A DNA stretch of 64,000 nt from Candidatus Paceibacterota bacterium (GTDB taxonomy: Bacteria; Actinomycetota; Actinomycetes; Nanopelagicales; Nanopelagicaceae), in the NCBI GenBank assembly GCA_035530615.1, contig DATKUL010000003.1, positions 248,001-312,000 on the forward strand. The letters are read 5' to 3'. The notes beneath the pieces were generated by a model that saw only the letters and a program-made list of their open reading frames with translations, searched no databases and was not told the origin of the DNA. Positions 48,178-56,197 of the stretch are shown piece after piece. A program made the position numbers and the translations under genes. The stretch's first letter is position 1, and each line of letters begins with the position of its first letter.

Positions 48178-49251
48178 TCAACGGTAAAATTTGGAAGCGC
48201 GCCGATATTGATCGGGCCAACCCACATGGACTCCTAATTGTTCAGCAGCATTGAGCGGCCACCTAGGGTTACGGAGCATCTCCCGCGCCAACATCACCGC
48301 ATCGGCTTTTCCAGAGTCAATGATCTCCTGGGCCTGTTCGGCTTCGGTTATCAATCCAACCGCCGAGGTGAGAATTTCGGCTTTTTCCTTGATTGCCGCA
48401 GCAAATGGAACTTGATAGTTGGGCCCGAACGGAATTTTTGCATCGTGGACTAAGCCTCCGGATGAAACATCAATGAGATCCACGCCCAATTTCCTTAATT
48501 CTTTAGAAAGTGAAATCGACTGTTCAATATCCCACCCACCTTCTACCCAATCAGATGCGGATATCCGCACAAAGAGGGGAACGCCTGTGGGGATGGATGC
48601 TCGTACCTTCTCTGTCACTTCTCGGAGGAAACGCGTTCTGTCGTCAAAATCTCCGCCATACTCATCGACTCTCAGATTGGTGAGAGGAGAGAGGAATTGG
48701 TGAAAAAGGTAACCATGAGCGGCGTGCAATTCAATAACATCGAACCCAACTTCAATTGCTCGTTTTGCTCCTTGCACGAATGCATCCGTTAGTTCAGAAA
48801 TCTCATACGAGGAGAGTTCGCGCGGAGCAGACATCCCATGGAATGCGAGCGGACTTGCAGAGACAGTTTGCCAACCGCCTTCACTTTTATCAGCGATGAG
48901 ATGATCGTCCCAGGGACGCATCGTCGATCCTTTTCGACCGGCATGCGCCAATTGGATTCCAATTGTGCGATTCATTGAATGGGCGAATTCGACAGCAGGT
49001 CTAAAGGCCTCCGCATGTTTGTCCGACCAGATTCCGGGGCACCCGATAGAAATTCTTCCCTCAGGAACTACACCTGTCGCTTCAACAAAGATTAGCCCGG
49101 CACCTCCAGTTGCCAATGCGCCTAAATGAATCTCGTGCCATTGCCCCACGATTCCGTTTGTCGCGGAGTACTGACACATTGGACTGACCCACACCCTGTT
49201 TTCGATTGTAAGGTCTCTGATCTTTATTTTCTGGAAAAGTGAGGAAGGCAT
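48178..49251 (-). CDS. Old Yellow Enzyme family NADH:flavin oxidoreductase (NamA/YqjM-like)
   Basis: This FMN-dependent ene-reductase reduces activated C=C bonds of enones with NADPH. In 357 residues the YqjM-type N-terminus is seen in RVWVSPMCQYSA, with the redox-tuning Cys, then FVEATGVVPEGRIS, HAGRKGS (substrate-binding His region) and ELHAAHGYLFHQFLSP. It is translated from the ATG at 49251. The Shine-Dalgarno AGGAG nine bases upstream is one arm of an inverted repeat. The physiological substrate is unknown, as for most of the family. Confidence 0.93.
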   Translation of the reverse strand: MPSSLFQKIKIRDLTIENRVWVSPMCQYSATNGIVGQWHEIHLGALATGGAGLIFVEATGVVPEGRISIGCPGIWSDKHAEAFRPAVEFAHSMNRTIGIQLAHAGRKGSTMRPWDDHLIADKSEGGWQTVSASPLAFHGMSAPRELSSYEISELTDAFVQGAKRAIEVGFDVIELHAAHGYLFHQFLSPLTNLRVDEYGGDFDDRTRFLREVTEKVRASIPTGVPLFVRISASDWVEGGWDIEQSISLSKELRKLGVDLIDVSSGGLVHDAKIPFGPNYQVPFAAAIKEKAEILTSAVGLITEAEQAQEIIDSGKADAVMLAREMLRNPRWPLNAAEQLGVHVGWPDQYRRASKFYR

Positions 49252-49260
49252 TGAGATTGG

Positions 49261-49294
49261 CTCCTAATAAAAGTGGACTCAGAACAATTAGGAG
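49261..49294 (-). promoter_or_regulatory. Shine-Dalgarno-sequestering hairpin upstream of the OYE gene
   Basis: On the minus strand CTCCTAAT (49294-49287) can pair perfectly with ATTAGGAG (49268-49261). The second arm contains the AGGAG that serves the ATG at 49251. The loop is 18 nt. When the stem forms the ribosome site is hidden, so translation could depend on temperature, a ligand or another RNA. This is inferred from sequence alone. Confidence 0.5.
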
Positions 49295-49396
49295 TTTACA
49301 GGTCCGATTCATCGATGGAGCATGTGGCAGAACTCATGCCAAGGTAGGCGGATGGGAATCCCTGCTGAAGCGTCGGTAAGAGAGTAACTTTTGGTC

Positions 49397-49975
49397 ATGA
49401 TTCGAAGTCGAAATGCGTTATTGGTGATCCTTATTTTCTGGATTGGCTTCCCGCTGCCCTCCGCCTTTGCACATGCGGGACTTGTCTCTTCCACTCCCAG
49501 CAACGGCGCCCACCTCACCGCACTGCCCTCTCATGTGAAACTTGAATTTGGAGAAAATCTTTTAACACTAGGTGATGCGCAGACCAATGTTCTAGTGGTC
49601 AAAGATCCTGATGGAGTTCAGGTTGATAAGTCGGATTCTTCAATCTCTGGGCGGTTTTTATCTGTGAGCCTTAATCCAAGTAGCAAGGACGGAACCTTTA
49701 GCGCAGACTGGCGAATTGTTTCTGAGGATGGCCATCCGGTGGAAGGCTCGTTTCAATTTTCAGTGACATCTTCGCCAACCGCGGCACCCGTGGTTAGCCC
49801 GACTCCTTCGCTATCTGCGACACCAGCCACAGCACCAGTAGTGACTTACGAGAAAGCTGGTTTTTGGAAGCAGTACCAACCACGAATTCTTCTTGGAACG
49901 CTCTTCATAATTGCGGTCATTATTTGGGTGAGATTCAAAATGAGGGGGAAAGCAGGACAGTCCGACGGATTGTGA
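49397..49975 (+). CDS. CopC-domain protein with C-terminal membrane anchor
   Basis: The 192-residue protein has a signal peptide ending in SAFA, after which the mature chain begins HAGLVSSTPSNGAHL. The N-terminal His is the classic CopC copper(II) ligand. The beta-sandwich ends with EDGHPVEGSFQFSV, which supplies a further His. A Pro/Thr/Ser-rich linker (about 115-145) and one membrane helix near 158-175 follow. The ATG at 49397 was chosen over a TTG two codons upstream. It should bind copper outside the cell; CopD is not fused or adjacent. Confidence 0.88.
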   Translation: MIRSRNALLVILIFWIGFPLPSAFAHAGLVSSTPSNGAHLTALPSHVKLEFGENLLTLGDAQTNVLVVKDPDGVQVDKSDSSISGRFLSVSLNPSSKDGTFSADWRIVSEDGHPVEGSFQFSVTSSPTAAPVVSPTPSLSATPATAPVVTYEKAGFWKQYQPRILLGTLFIIAVIIWVRFKMRGKAGQSDGL

Positions 49976-49988
49976 GAATGGAGTTCGA

Positions 49989-50414
49989 CTAAGAATTGAC
50001 GTAATCGCGTAAAGCTTTGCGCTCTGTATCCAATTCGGAGATATGCGCTTTAACAACGTCGCCGATCGAAATGATTGAAATAATATTGTCGTCTTCATCG
50101 ACAACTGGGATATGTCGGATGCGCCTCTCGGTCATGATTTTCATCAAATCTGCGACAGCTGCATCGCTTTTGCACGTGACGACTTCTACGGTCATCAAAT
50201 CACGCACGTGCATTCCGATAAGTTGATCGAGCTTCCCAGGCATTGCGCGCACCACATCGCGTTCGGAGACTATTCCCTCAATCTTTCGGCCATCTGGCGA
50301 GACCACCAAAGCACCCACGTGGTGGATATTTAGGGCGCTCACCAAATCATGTACAGATGCACTGGGAGAAATTGTCTCCACTCGTTTGCCAGCAATTAAT
50401 GCACTGATCTTCAT
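49989..50414 (-). CDS. CBS-domain pair protein
   Basis: The 141-residue protein consists of two CBS domains in tandem, about residues 8-65 and 78-135. VVSPDGRKIEGIVSERDVVRAM and PVVDEDDNIISIISIGDVVKAHI are the two ends of the repeats. Such stand-alone modules bind adenine nucleotides and regulate partner proteins. The ATG at 50414 follows GGGAGG, so the four extra codons from 50426 were left out. The partner cannot be identified from its neighbours. Confidence 0.9.
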   Translation of the reverse strand: MKISALIAGKRVETISPSASVHDLVSALNIHHVGALVVSPDGRKIEGIVSERDVVRAMPGKLDQLIGMHVRDLMTVEVVTCKSDAAVADLMKIMTERRIRHIPVVDEDDNIISIISIGDVVKAHISELDTERKALRDYVNS

Positions 50415-50451
50415 CGCGCCTCCCAAGTGAGCCTGTAGGCATACTGCCCTT

Positions 50452-51882
50452 TTAAGCGCCCGCTTTCAAGAGGTAATCGACTGCCTGGGCGGCGTTCCAT
50501 CCACCGGGGAACGCCTGTAAGAGTTCGTGAGCCCCAGTTAGATCCGATCCCATCGTGATAAGGGGGGGTTCGACGTATCCATCTGCCCGAGTCTGGCCCA
50601 GACCGATATTGGCCATGAGCGCATTGCAGAGGCATTTTCGATCAACCAGGTCTTTGGGCTCTCCACCTTTGCGAATGAAGACATGCTCTGGCTCTGAAGC
50701 ACAGCGATATCCAACTACCCCAGGGGATCTTTCGTATGGAACGCGGAGATATCCAAGATCGCAGAGCCGAGGACGAGATTCGTATACTTCGCGGTCGGAA
50801 AGAGTCTCGGGAAGGGTTGCGACCTTGAACGGGAACCCGGTTGGTGATCCAAGCGGATCCGTTCGAACTTTGAGATCGTTAGCTGCAAGACTTTCCAAAA
50901 GTTCAGTGCGGAGTTCACTTTGGAGTCCAGATTCTTCTGCTAGAGAGAAAATAGTTCCAACTTGAACCCCCGCAGCACCTGCTTCGAGTGCGGCCCTTAC
51001 CTGTTCTGGTGTTGAGTGACCTCCTGCCAGCCAATAAGGAAGTCCGACTTTTGCGACCTTAGAAATATCAGCCTCATCGCGGGGGCCGAAAACTGGTTGG
51101 CCATCATCATCTAGAACCATTGCTCCCCGCGGTGGCGCATTATGGCCTCCTGCGGTAAATCCTTCGATCACAAAACCATCAGGTGTGGTTACCTCGTCCT
51201 TGGCCAAATAAGTTGCTAGAACGTGAGCCGAGATGATGGCCAGAAATTTTGGTCTATGAAGTGGCGGAAGTTTTACATCAGTAAATTTTCTGGGTTCAAA
51301 AGTTTCTTTATATGTGGTTGTTGCTCCATCCACGTGGACATTTATCGCACCGATGTTGTGATCGGCAAGTTGATTGAGCAGATGTGGTATTTCGGAAGGA
51401 ATCCCTGCGCCCATGAGTACGTAATCGACTCCCGCCAGCATGGCGCCGTAGGCAGCACTCGGCGTCGCCATCTGAATTTTCTCAAGATAGTTAATTCCGA
51501 CTAGACCGTCATGACCCTCTTTCGCGAGCCACACTTCCACAAAGTTTGAGACAACCCAGAGTTCTAATGCATCAGAGGAGGGACGAAGGCTTAATTTTGG
51601 AACAGGGATGAAGGGCGCATCGCCTCTGCCTTCGGGACGAAAATATTTGTCGTGCACGCGCTTGGAAATTTCGAGTACTGGAAAAGCTGCGAGGGCACGG
51701 CTTATGTGACCACCTGGATCCCCTTCTTGCAGACGACGAGCGACGACGGCATCAATGGCGGTTCCTGAAACCACACCCAATTGGCCCCGCTGCGAGACGG
51801 CGCGCGCTAACTGCCATGAAGAGACGGCGATGCCCATGCCGCCCTGGATGATGACGGGTAGGGTACGGGGCACTTTATTCAC
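50452..51882 (-). CDS. Nitronate monooxygenase-like (2-nitropropane dioxygenase/PfaD-type) flavoprotein
   Basis: This 476-residue TIM-barrel flavoprotein begins PVIIQGGMGIAVSSWQLARAVS, the FMN-binding N-terminus of nitronate monooxygenases and FabK-like enoyl reductases. Later FVIEGFTAGGHNAPPRG carries the catalytic His, followed by LPYWLAGGHSTPEQVRAALEAGAAGVQVGT. The protein is about 120 residues longer than typical nitronate monooxygenases. The C-terminal part has five cysteines, among them CDLGYLRVPY and KCLCNALMANIG, which resemble the extended PfaD-like subgroup. The actual substrate is unknown. It stands divergent to the sulfur operon. Confidence 0.85.
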   Translation of the reverse strand: MNKVPRTLPVIIQGGMGIAVSSWQLARAVSQRGQLGVVSGTAIDAVVARRLQEGDPGGHISRALAAFPVLEISKRVHDKYFRPEGRGDAPFIPVPKLSLRPSSDALELWVVSNFVEVWLAKEGHDGLVGINYLEKIQMATPSAAYGAMLAGVDYVLMGAGIPSEIPHLLNQLADHNIGAINVHVDGATTTYKETFEPRKFTDVKLPPLHRPKFLAIISAHVLATYLAKDEVTTPDGFVIEGFTAGGHNAPPRGAMVLDDDGQPVFGPRDEADISKVAKVGLPYWLAGGHSTPEQVRAALEAGAAGVQVGTIFSLAEESGLQSELRTELLESLAANDLKVRTDPLGSPTGFPFKVATLPETLSDREVYESRPRLCDLGYLRVPYERSPGVVGYRCASEPEHVFIRKGGEPKDLVDRKCLCNALMANIGLGQTRADGYVEPPLITMGSDLTGAHELLQAFPGGWNAAQAVDYLLKAGA

Positions 51883-52173
51883 TCGGTCAGCGTATAGGAC
51901 GGATTGGGCGTGCTCTTCGACTTATGGTGTGAGAGAAGTAATGAACTGGCACTTTAGGCGCGAAAAGACGCGAGAGCCACACCAATTGGTCGTGGCTCTC
52001 GCGCTTGGATCTGGTGGCCGTGAATGCTCTGTTCCTTCGGAGAGTAAGTAACTAGGAGCGACCACCCCACCACCTGGGTGGGTTACTAATCATTCTTCTC
52101 GTAGGGGCGCCCTGCTAGATCTGTAGGGAGTGATAACACTTAATTGTGATGAAATTTGCTGATTAGATTCGTC
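51883..52173. other. Intergenic region with two inverted repeats
   Basis: No gene is seen here. CGCGAGAGCCAC (51969-51980) and its exact complement (51992-52003) form a 12-bp stem whose loop holds ACCAATTGGT. CCACCC (52062-52067) and GGGTGG (52076-52081) form a smaller one. Neither is followed by a T run. The region must contain the promoters of the divergent flavoprotein and repressor genes, but no good -35/-10 pair was found. Confidence 0.5.
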
Positions 52174-52189
52174 ATACCCCTGTGGGTAT
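52174..52189. promoter_or_regulatory. CsoR/CstR-type operator 1
   Basis: ATACCC-CTGT-GGGTAT is a perfect 6+6 palindrome with a four-base centre, 33 bases before the first repressor gene. The form matches the known operators of CsoR-superfamily repressors (runs of C and G flanked by AT). It is probably an autoregulatory site. Confidence 0.8.
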
Positions 52190-52222
52190 CATCTCCAACA
52201 CGCGAAAAGGAAGGGAGAGAGG

Positions 52223-52519
52223 ATGGTCAAGAAATCAGAGGAGGTTCTTTCCCGCACCCTCGAAAGTGAGGAGCAGTTAGCCGCCATCGCCAAGCGCTTG
52301 AAGCGAGCATACGGTCAAATGGGTGCGATTATTCGGATGCTCGAAGAAGGCCGCAGTTGTGAAGATGTTGTGACGCAAATGTCAGCTGTAGGCAAGGCGA
52401 TTAACACTGCTGCCATCACGCTCATTTCAGCAAGTTTGAAGGAATGTATTGAAAGTGAAGAAGCAGACACTGAGGTGATCATTGCAAGACTGCAGAAACT
52501 CTTTTTAAGTTTTGCCTAG
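52223..52519 (+). CDS. CsoR-superfamily repressor, CstR-like (Cys-Cys)
   Basis: The 98-residue all-helical DUF156 protein has the fold's KRLKRAYGQMGAIIRMLEEG. Copper-sensing CsoR proteins carry Cys, His 25 residues later and Cys four more on. Here the positions are Cys46, Ser71 and Cys75, so the His is lost but the cysteine spacing (29) equals that of the persulfide sensor CstR. It therefore more likely senses sulfane sulfur than copper. GGGAGAG precedes the ATG. It lies behind operator 1 and 82 nt before a paralogue. Confidence 0.88.
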   Translation: MVKKSEEVLSRTLESEEQLAAIAKRLKRAYGQMGAIIRMLEEGRSCEDVVTQMSAVGKAINTAAITLISASLKECIESEEADTEVIIARLQKLFLSFA

Positions 52520-52564
52520 TCATGAGTGGAACTGCTTAGTCGAACTTTTTGGGAACGGTCTTTA

Positions 52565-52587
52565 TTGACAGATACCCCTGGGGGTAT
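52565..52587 (+). promoter_or_regulatory. TTGACA box and CsoR/CstR-type operator 2
   Basis: A perfect TTGACA stands at 52565-52570, and ATACCCC-TG-GGGGTAT follows at 52572-52587, a perfect 16-bp palindrome. It begins one base after the -35 box and so would lie in the spacer under RNA polymerase. A -10 box is not obvious; TATGTT at 52585 is too near the -35. The site controls the second repressor, the rhodanese and the reductase. Confidence 0.8.
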
Positions 52588-52601
52588 GTTACGGTTCAGC
52601 C

Positions 52602-52913
52602 ATGAAGACGGTGAATCAGCAGAGAACGGCCGATGAGGTCCTTTCTGCACTCGTTCTCGATCCAGAACAGATTGCAGCAATCAGTAAACGTTTAAAGCGG
52701 GCCCACGGCCAACTCGGAGCGGTTGTTCGGATGCTCGATGAGGGTCGGACTTGCGAGGAGATCGTCACTCAAATGGCGGCGGTGGGCAAGGCGATCAACA
52801 CGGCGGCATTTACTCTCATCTCCGCAAACCTCACGGGGTGCTTGGTAGGCGAGAAGCCTAATTCTGCGGAGGTAACCGAAAAACTCCAAAAACTCTTCTT
52901 GAGTCTGGCCTAA
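52602..52913 (+). CDS. Second CsoR-superfamily repressor, CstR-like (Cys-Cys)
   Basis: This 103-residue paralogue of the preceding protein shares KRLKRAHGQLGAVVRMLDEG and VTQMAAVGKAINTAA. Cys51 and Cys80 are kept, and Asn76 takes the place of the copper-binding His, as remembered for CstR. It starts 14 bases after operator 2, without a good Shine-Dalgarno, and is nine bases before the rhodanese lipoprotein gene. Two repressors for one operon may form mixed tetramers or read different sulfur species; that is inference. Confidence 0.88.
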   Translation: MKTVNQQRTADEVLSALVLDPEQIAAISKRLKRAHGQLGAVVRMLDEGRTCEEIVTQMAAVGKAINTAAFTLISANLTGCLVGEKPNSAEVTEKLQKLFLSLA

Positions 52914-52946
52914 AACAAGGGAATGAACATGAGACAAGGAAACGAA

Positions 52947-53366
52947 ATGAAATTGAGACTGGGAATGAGAAAAAAGACACTTCGAAGCATCGCGGGATTG
53001 GCAACCGGTGTTTTAGTGTTGTCAGGATGCTCTTCAAGTTCAGGCAGTGTCACTTCCATGGATGTACAGAATTTCTCAAAGAAGACCCAAGAGACTGGAG
53101 TTATCACTTTGGACGTCCGTACTCGCGGTGAATTCAATCAAGGACACATTGCTGGTGCAATCAATATTGACGTTGAGTCGGACACTTTCCAAAATGAAGT
53201 GTCAAAGTTGGACAAGACAAAGACTTATGCGGTTTATTGCCAGAGCGGTCGTCGATCTGGAATCGCGACCGATGAAATGAAGAAGCTCGGCTTTGCACAT
53301 CTTTTCAATTTATCAAACGGTATGAATGACTGGATGTCACAAGGTATGCAACTGATGGTTTCTTAA
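52947..53366 (+). CDS. Rhodanese-domain lipoprotein
   Basis: A lipoprotein signal peptide (basic MKLRLGMRKK, hydrophobic core, lipobox LSGC) is followed by a Ser-rich spacer and one rhodanese domain. The active-site Cys is in VYCQSGRRSG, a six-residue loop typical of sulfurtransferases of the PspE type. ATGs at 52923, 52929 and 52947 are in frame; the last, behind AAGGA at six bases, gives the best signal peptide (139 residues). Sulfur transfer outside the membrane is expected. It overlaps the reductase ATG by one base. Confidence 0.9.
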   Translation: MKLRLGMRKKTLRSIAGLATGVLVLSGCSSSSGSVTSMDVQNFSKKTQETGVITLDVRTRGEFNQGHIAGAINIDVESDTFQNEVSKLDKTKTYAVYCQSGRRSGIATDEMKKLGFAHLFNLSNGMNDWMSQGMQLMVS

Positions 53367-55009
53367 TGAAAATTGTCATTGTCGGGGGAGTCGCTGGCGG
53401 AATGTCTGCCGCGACGCGTTTGCGGCGTCTGGATGTAGACGCAGAAATAATCGTGCTCGAAAAGAGTGGACACGTTTCGTACGCAAATTGCGGTCTGCCA
53501 TATTTTGTAGGCGGCGTGATTGAGGACGAATCCGCATTGTTCTTGCAGACTCCAGCATCCCTCCACGCACGTTTTAGATTGGATGTTCGCGTTCTCTCAG
53601 AAGCAATAAGCATTGATGCAGCCAGTAAAGCGGTTGAAGTGAGGGATCTCGTAACAAACGAGAAGTACTCACTTTCATATGACAAGTTGATTTTGAGTCC
53701 CGGAGCAACTCCGTTTGTTCCCAACATTCCTGGCGCCGAACTTGCCTACACATTGCGAACGGTCGAAGATGTTGAGCGAATCGTCGCTCTAGTAGCGAAA
53801 CGCCCACGTCATGCGGTCATTATCGGCGGCGGATTCATCGGAATCGAAGTTGCTGAAAACTTAATCCACCAAGGAATTTCGACATCTGTCGTGGAGGCCA
53901 TGCCCCAGGTTTTGGCTCCGCTTGACCCAGAAATGGCTACTTTCGTGGCTGATGAATTGATCCGGCACGGCGCGCAACTCTTTCTCGGCGACGGGGTCGC
54001 GGCCATCACCCCGGAATCGGTCACGCTTTCTAGTGGCGAGATATTGCCGAGCGATCTGACGATCATGGCGATCGGAGTTCGCCCCGATACAGCCCTTGCC
54101 AAGAGTGCTGGTCTAAAAATCGGCACTCGTGGCGGAGTAGATGTAAATGATTTTAATCAGACAAGTAATGAAGATATATATGCAGTCGGCGATGCCGCAG
54201 AGAAGAAGGATTCTCTTGATGGCAGCTCGACGTTGGTTCCACTTGCCAATATTGCCAATCGTCACGGACGCGTAGTGGCCGACCACATCAATGGTCGCGA
54301 TGTGCGAATGGTGCCAACCATCGGAACTGCGATTGTTAAAGTCTTTGACTTGATGATTGCGACGACTGGTTGGAACGAGAAGAGGCTGATTGCACAGAAG
54401 CGTGCATACCAGGCGATTCATACGCACCCTGCCTCGCATGCAGGTTATTACCCAGGTGCAAAACCTATGTCTCTCAAATTGCTGCTTGACCCAAAGACGG
54501 GGGAGATACTTGGTGCGCAGGGAGTTGGAACCGAGGGCGTTGACAAGCGAATCGACATTATTGCCACCGCCATACGTGGTGGCCTAACAGGACCACAATT
54601 GGCAGATCTTGAATTGGCATACGCTCCTCCATTTGGTTCGGCCAAGGACCCCGTGAATATGTTGGGATATGTCGCCGAAAATCTTCTCTCGGGTCTTGCG
54701 AAGAATGTTCAGTGGCACGAGGTGGAGAGTTACACCGAACGTGGATACGTATTGCTTGATGTGCGAACTCCTTCAGAGTTCAATCGAGGCACGATTGCCG
54801 GAGCCATCAATATTCCGGTGGATTCAATCCGCGAACGCTTGGGCGAGATCTCCCATAAGGATCTTGTCGTCCTTTGTCAGGTCGGCGTACGTGGTCATAC
54901 AGCCTCGCTACTTCTCAACGAGTTGGGATTCAACGCGGTCAATCTTGACGGGGGATACCAAACTTGGAGCCATTCTCCGGCGATGTACGCCGGCGAGTTA
55001 GTTAGGTAA
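53366..55009 (+). CDS. CoA-disulfide reductase-like flavoprotein with C-terminal rhodanese domain
   Basis: This 547-residue enzyme belongs to the CoADR-RHD (Npsr-like) family, which reduces CoA persulfides or polysulfides with NAD(P)H. The FAD motif GGVAGGMSAATRL is at the N-terminus and the single redox Cys42 is in YANCGLPYF. The NAD site is HAVIIGGGFIGIEVAENL near 152-169, and the second FAD motif is DIYAVGDAAE. The rhodanese domain (about 455-540) has its Cys504 in VLCQVGVRGHT. Following two CstR-like repressors and a rhodanese, it fits persulfide use or disposal. Confidence 0.94.
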   Translation: MKIVIVGGVAGGMSAATRLRRLDVDAEIIVLEKSGHVSYANCGLPYFVGGVIEDESALFLQTPASLHARFRLDVRVLSEAISIDAASKAVEVRDLVTNEKYSLSYDKLILSPGATPFVPNIPGAELAYTLRTVEDVERIVALVAKRPRHAVIIGGGFIGIEVAENLIHQGISTSVVEAMPQVLAPLDPEMATFVADELIRHGAQLFLGDGVAAITPESVTLSSGEILPSDLTIMAIGVRPDTALAKSAGLKIGTRGGVDVNDFNQTSNEDIYAVGDAAEKKDSLDGSSTLVPLANIANRHGRVVADHINGRDVRMVPTIGTAIVKVFDLMIATTGWNEKRLIAQKRAYQAIHTHPASHAGYYPGAKPMSLKLLLDPKTGEILGAQGVGTEGVDKRIDIIATAIRGGLTGPQLADLELAYAPPFGSAKDPVNMLGYVAENLLSGLAKNVQWHEVESYTERGYVLLDVRTPSEFNRGTIAGAINIPVDSIRERLGEISHKDLVVLCQVGVRGHTASLLLNELGFNAVNLDGGYQTWSHSPAMYAGELVR

Positions 55010-55014
55010 AGTAA

Positions 55015-55821
55015 TTGCCTCCTCAGGAGCGGGACCTCGAGAAGCGTTCAGAGCAAGAGAAGTGGGCGCAAGCGCTATCAGCGTGGGCAATTCCTCAAGA
55101 GATTATCGAGACTGCCAGCGAGAACCCTTGGATTCACCCACCTGCTCTCTTTCAGGTACCTGAGCGAATTGAAACTACCTTTTCACATGCATGTGCAGCA
55201 GAGGCGTTGCCTATTGGCGGTTCAGTTTTGGATGTTGGGTGTGGCGGAGGTATAGCCGCATTTGCGCTGTCCCCGGCCCATGTCATTGGCGTCGATCATC
55301 AGGGCGAAATGTTGGAGATGTTTGCTTCCAACGCGGCTTCCCGAGGAATCTCATCGGAAGTATTTGCAGGGTTCTGGCCCGCGATTGCGCAGCAGGTGCC
55401 GAAGGCCGATGTCGTAGTTTCACATCACGTGGCATACAACGTGCCAGATATTGCTCCTTTCTTGCAGGAATTGAATAACCACGCGAAAAACAGGGTGGTT
55501 ATTGAAATTCCGACTCATCACCCACTTACCAATATGTCTGCAGCATGGAAATACTTCTGGAATCTCGATCGGCCTAGTAGCCCGTCAGCGATGGACCTGG
55601 TCAATGTCCTCGCGGAGATCGGCATTAGAGCGCACGGGCAAATCTGGTCTGGACCGATGCGCGAGCCTGCTGACGTTGATCAGGAGAGTGAATTCCTAAG
55701 GATCCGACTCTGTTTGCCGCCAGAGCGCATAGAAGAAGTGAAGGACTTTCTTCGCGAGTATCCACTGCCGCGCCAACGCGAGTTAGCGACTATTTGGTGG
55801 GATGTGGCCGACGAGATTTGA
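55015..55821 (+). CDS. Class I SAM-dependent methyltransferase
   Basis: The 268-residue protein has motif I as GSVLDVGCGGGIAAFAL near residue 70 and the acidic end of strand 2 in VIGVDHQGEML. Strand 4 reads KADVVVSHHVAYNV. The start is TTG at 55015, five bases after the reductase stop; upstream AGGTAAAG is a weak ribosome site. The substrate is unknown. Its place right after the sulfur operon may mean co-transcription, but it need not act on sulfur compounds. Confidence 0.85.
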   Translation: MPPQERDLEKRSEQEKWAQALSAWAIPQEIIETASENPWIHPPALFQVPERIETTFSHACAAEALPIGGSVLDVGCGGGIAAFALSPAHVIGVDHQGEMLEMFASNAASRGISSEVFAGFWPAIAQQVPKADVVVSHHVAYNVPDIAPFLQELNNHAKNRVVIEIPTHHPLTNMSAAWKYFWNLDRPSSPSAMDLVNVLAEIGIRAHGQIWSGPMREPADVDQESEFLRIRLCLPPERIEEVKDFLREYPLPRQRELATIWWDVADEI

Positions 55822-56197
55822 AGTAGTTGATCCAGCCATAAGTCGCTGAGATAAGTAGATACGGCGCCACGCTCGCGAGTGCGGCGATAAAATCGACTCC
55901 AATGCGAGACGGATGAGGGCCGTCTTGCACAATAATGGTCGCCATCGCCACAAAAGCAAAGGCAAGTGGTGCGGTTGCAGCCGCAACGTAAGCAGTCCCT
56001 TTGCGAGCAAATCTAATCGTGGCAAATACCGCAACGCATATTGCAATCCCGGTGAAAACTCCCACTCCATGGCGAAGAATTAATTCGAGCACGGTGAGTA
56101 ACCCAATAAAAAAACTCTGGATTACAACCACCCCTGGCTTTGTAAGACCCTGATGTGAAATTGGGACGGGTGGTCGCTTCTCGGTTGGGGAAGCCAT
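55790..56197 (-). CDS. Small four-helix membrane protein (DUF6542-like)
   Basis: This 135-residue protein has a short basic/Pro-rich N-terminus and four hydrophobic segments at about residues 24-42, 45-62, 70-90 and 98-120. The pattern resembles the small membrane proteins beside rmuC/ychF in actinobacteria (DUF6542), from memory. No function can be given. Its 3' end overlaps the methyltransferase gene by 32 bases, and its ATG overlaps the rmuC stop by one base, so it is likely co-translated with rmuC. Confidence 0.75.
   Translation of the reverse strand: MASPTEKRPPVPISHQGLTKPGVVVIQSFFIGLLTVLELILRHGVGVFTGIAICVAVFATIRFARKGTAYVAAATAPLAFAFVAMATIIVQDGPHPSRIGVDFIAALASVAPYLLISATYGWINYFKSRRPHPTK

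Noticed and set aside
48738-48760. Any CRISPR array or tandem repeat in the window
   Set aside because: No regularly spaced repeats were seen anywhere; the only repeated element is the RNA pair near 59 kb.
51969-52003. Strong 12-bp inverted repeat as an intrinsic terminator
   Set aside because: It lies between two divergent genes and has no T run; there is no gene end for it to terminate.
52223-52913. Annotation of the two CsoR-superfamily proteins as copper sensors
   Set aside because: Both lack the His of the copper site, and the operon encodes sulfur enzymes and no copper exporter.
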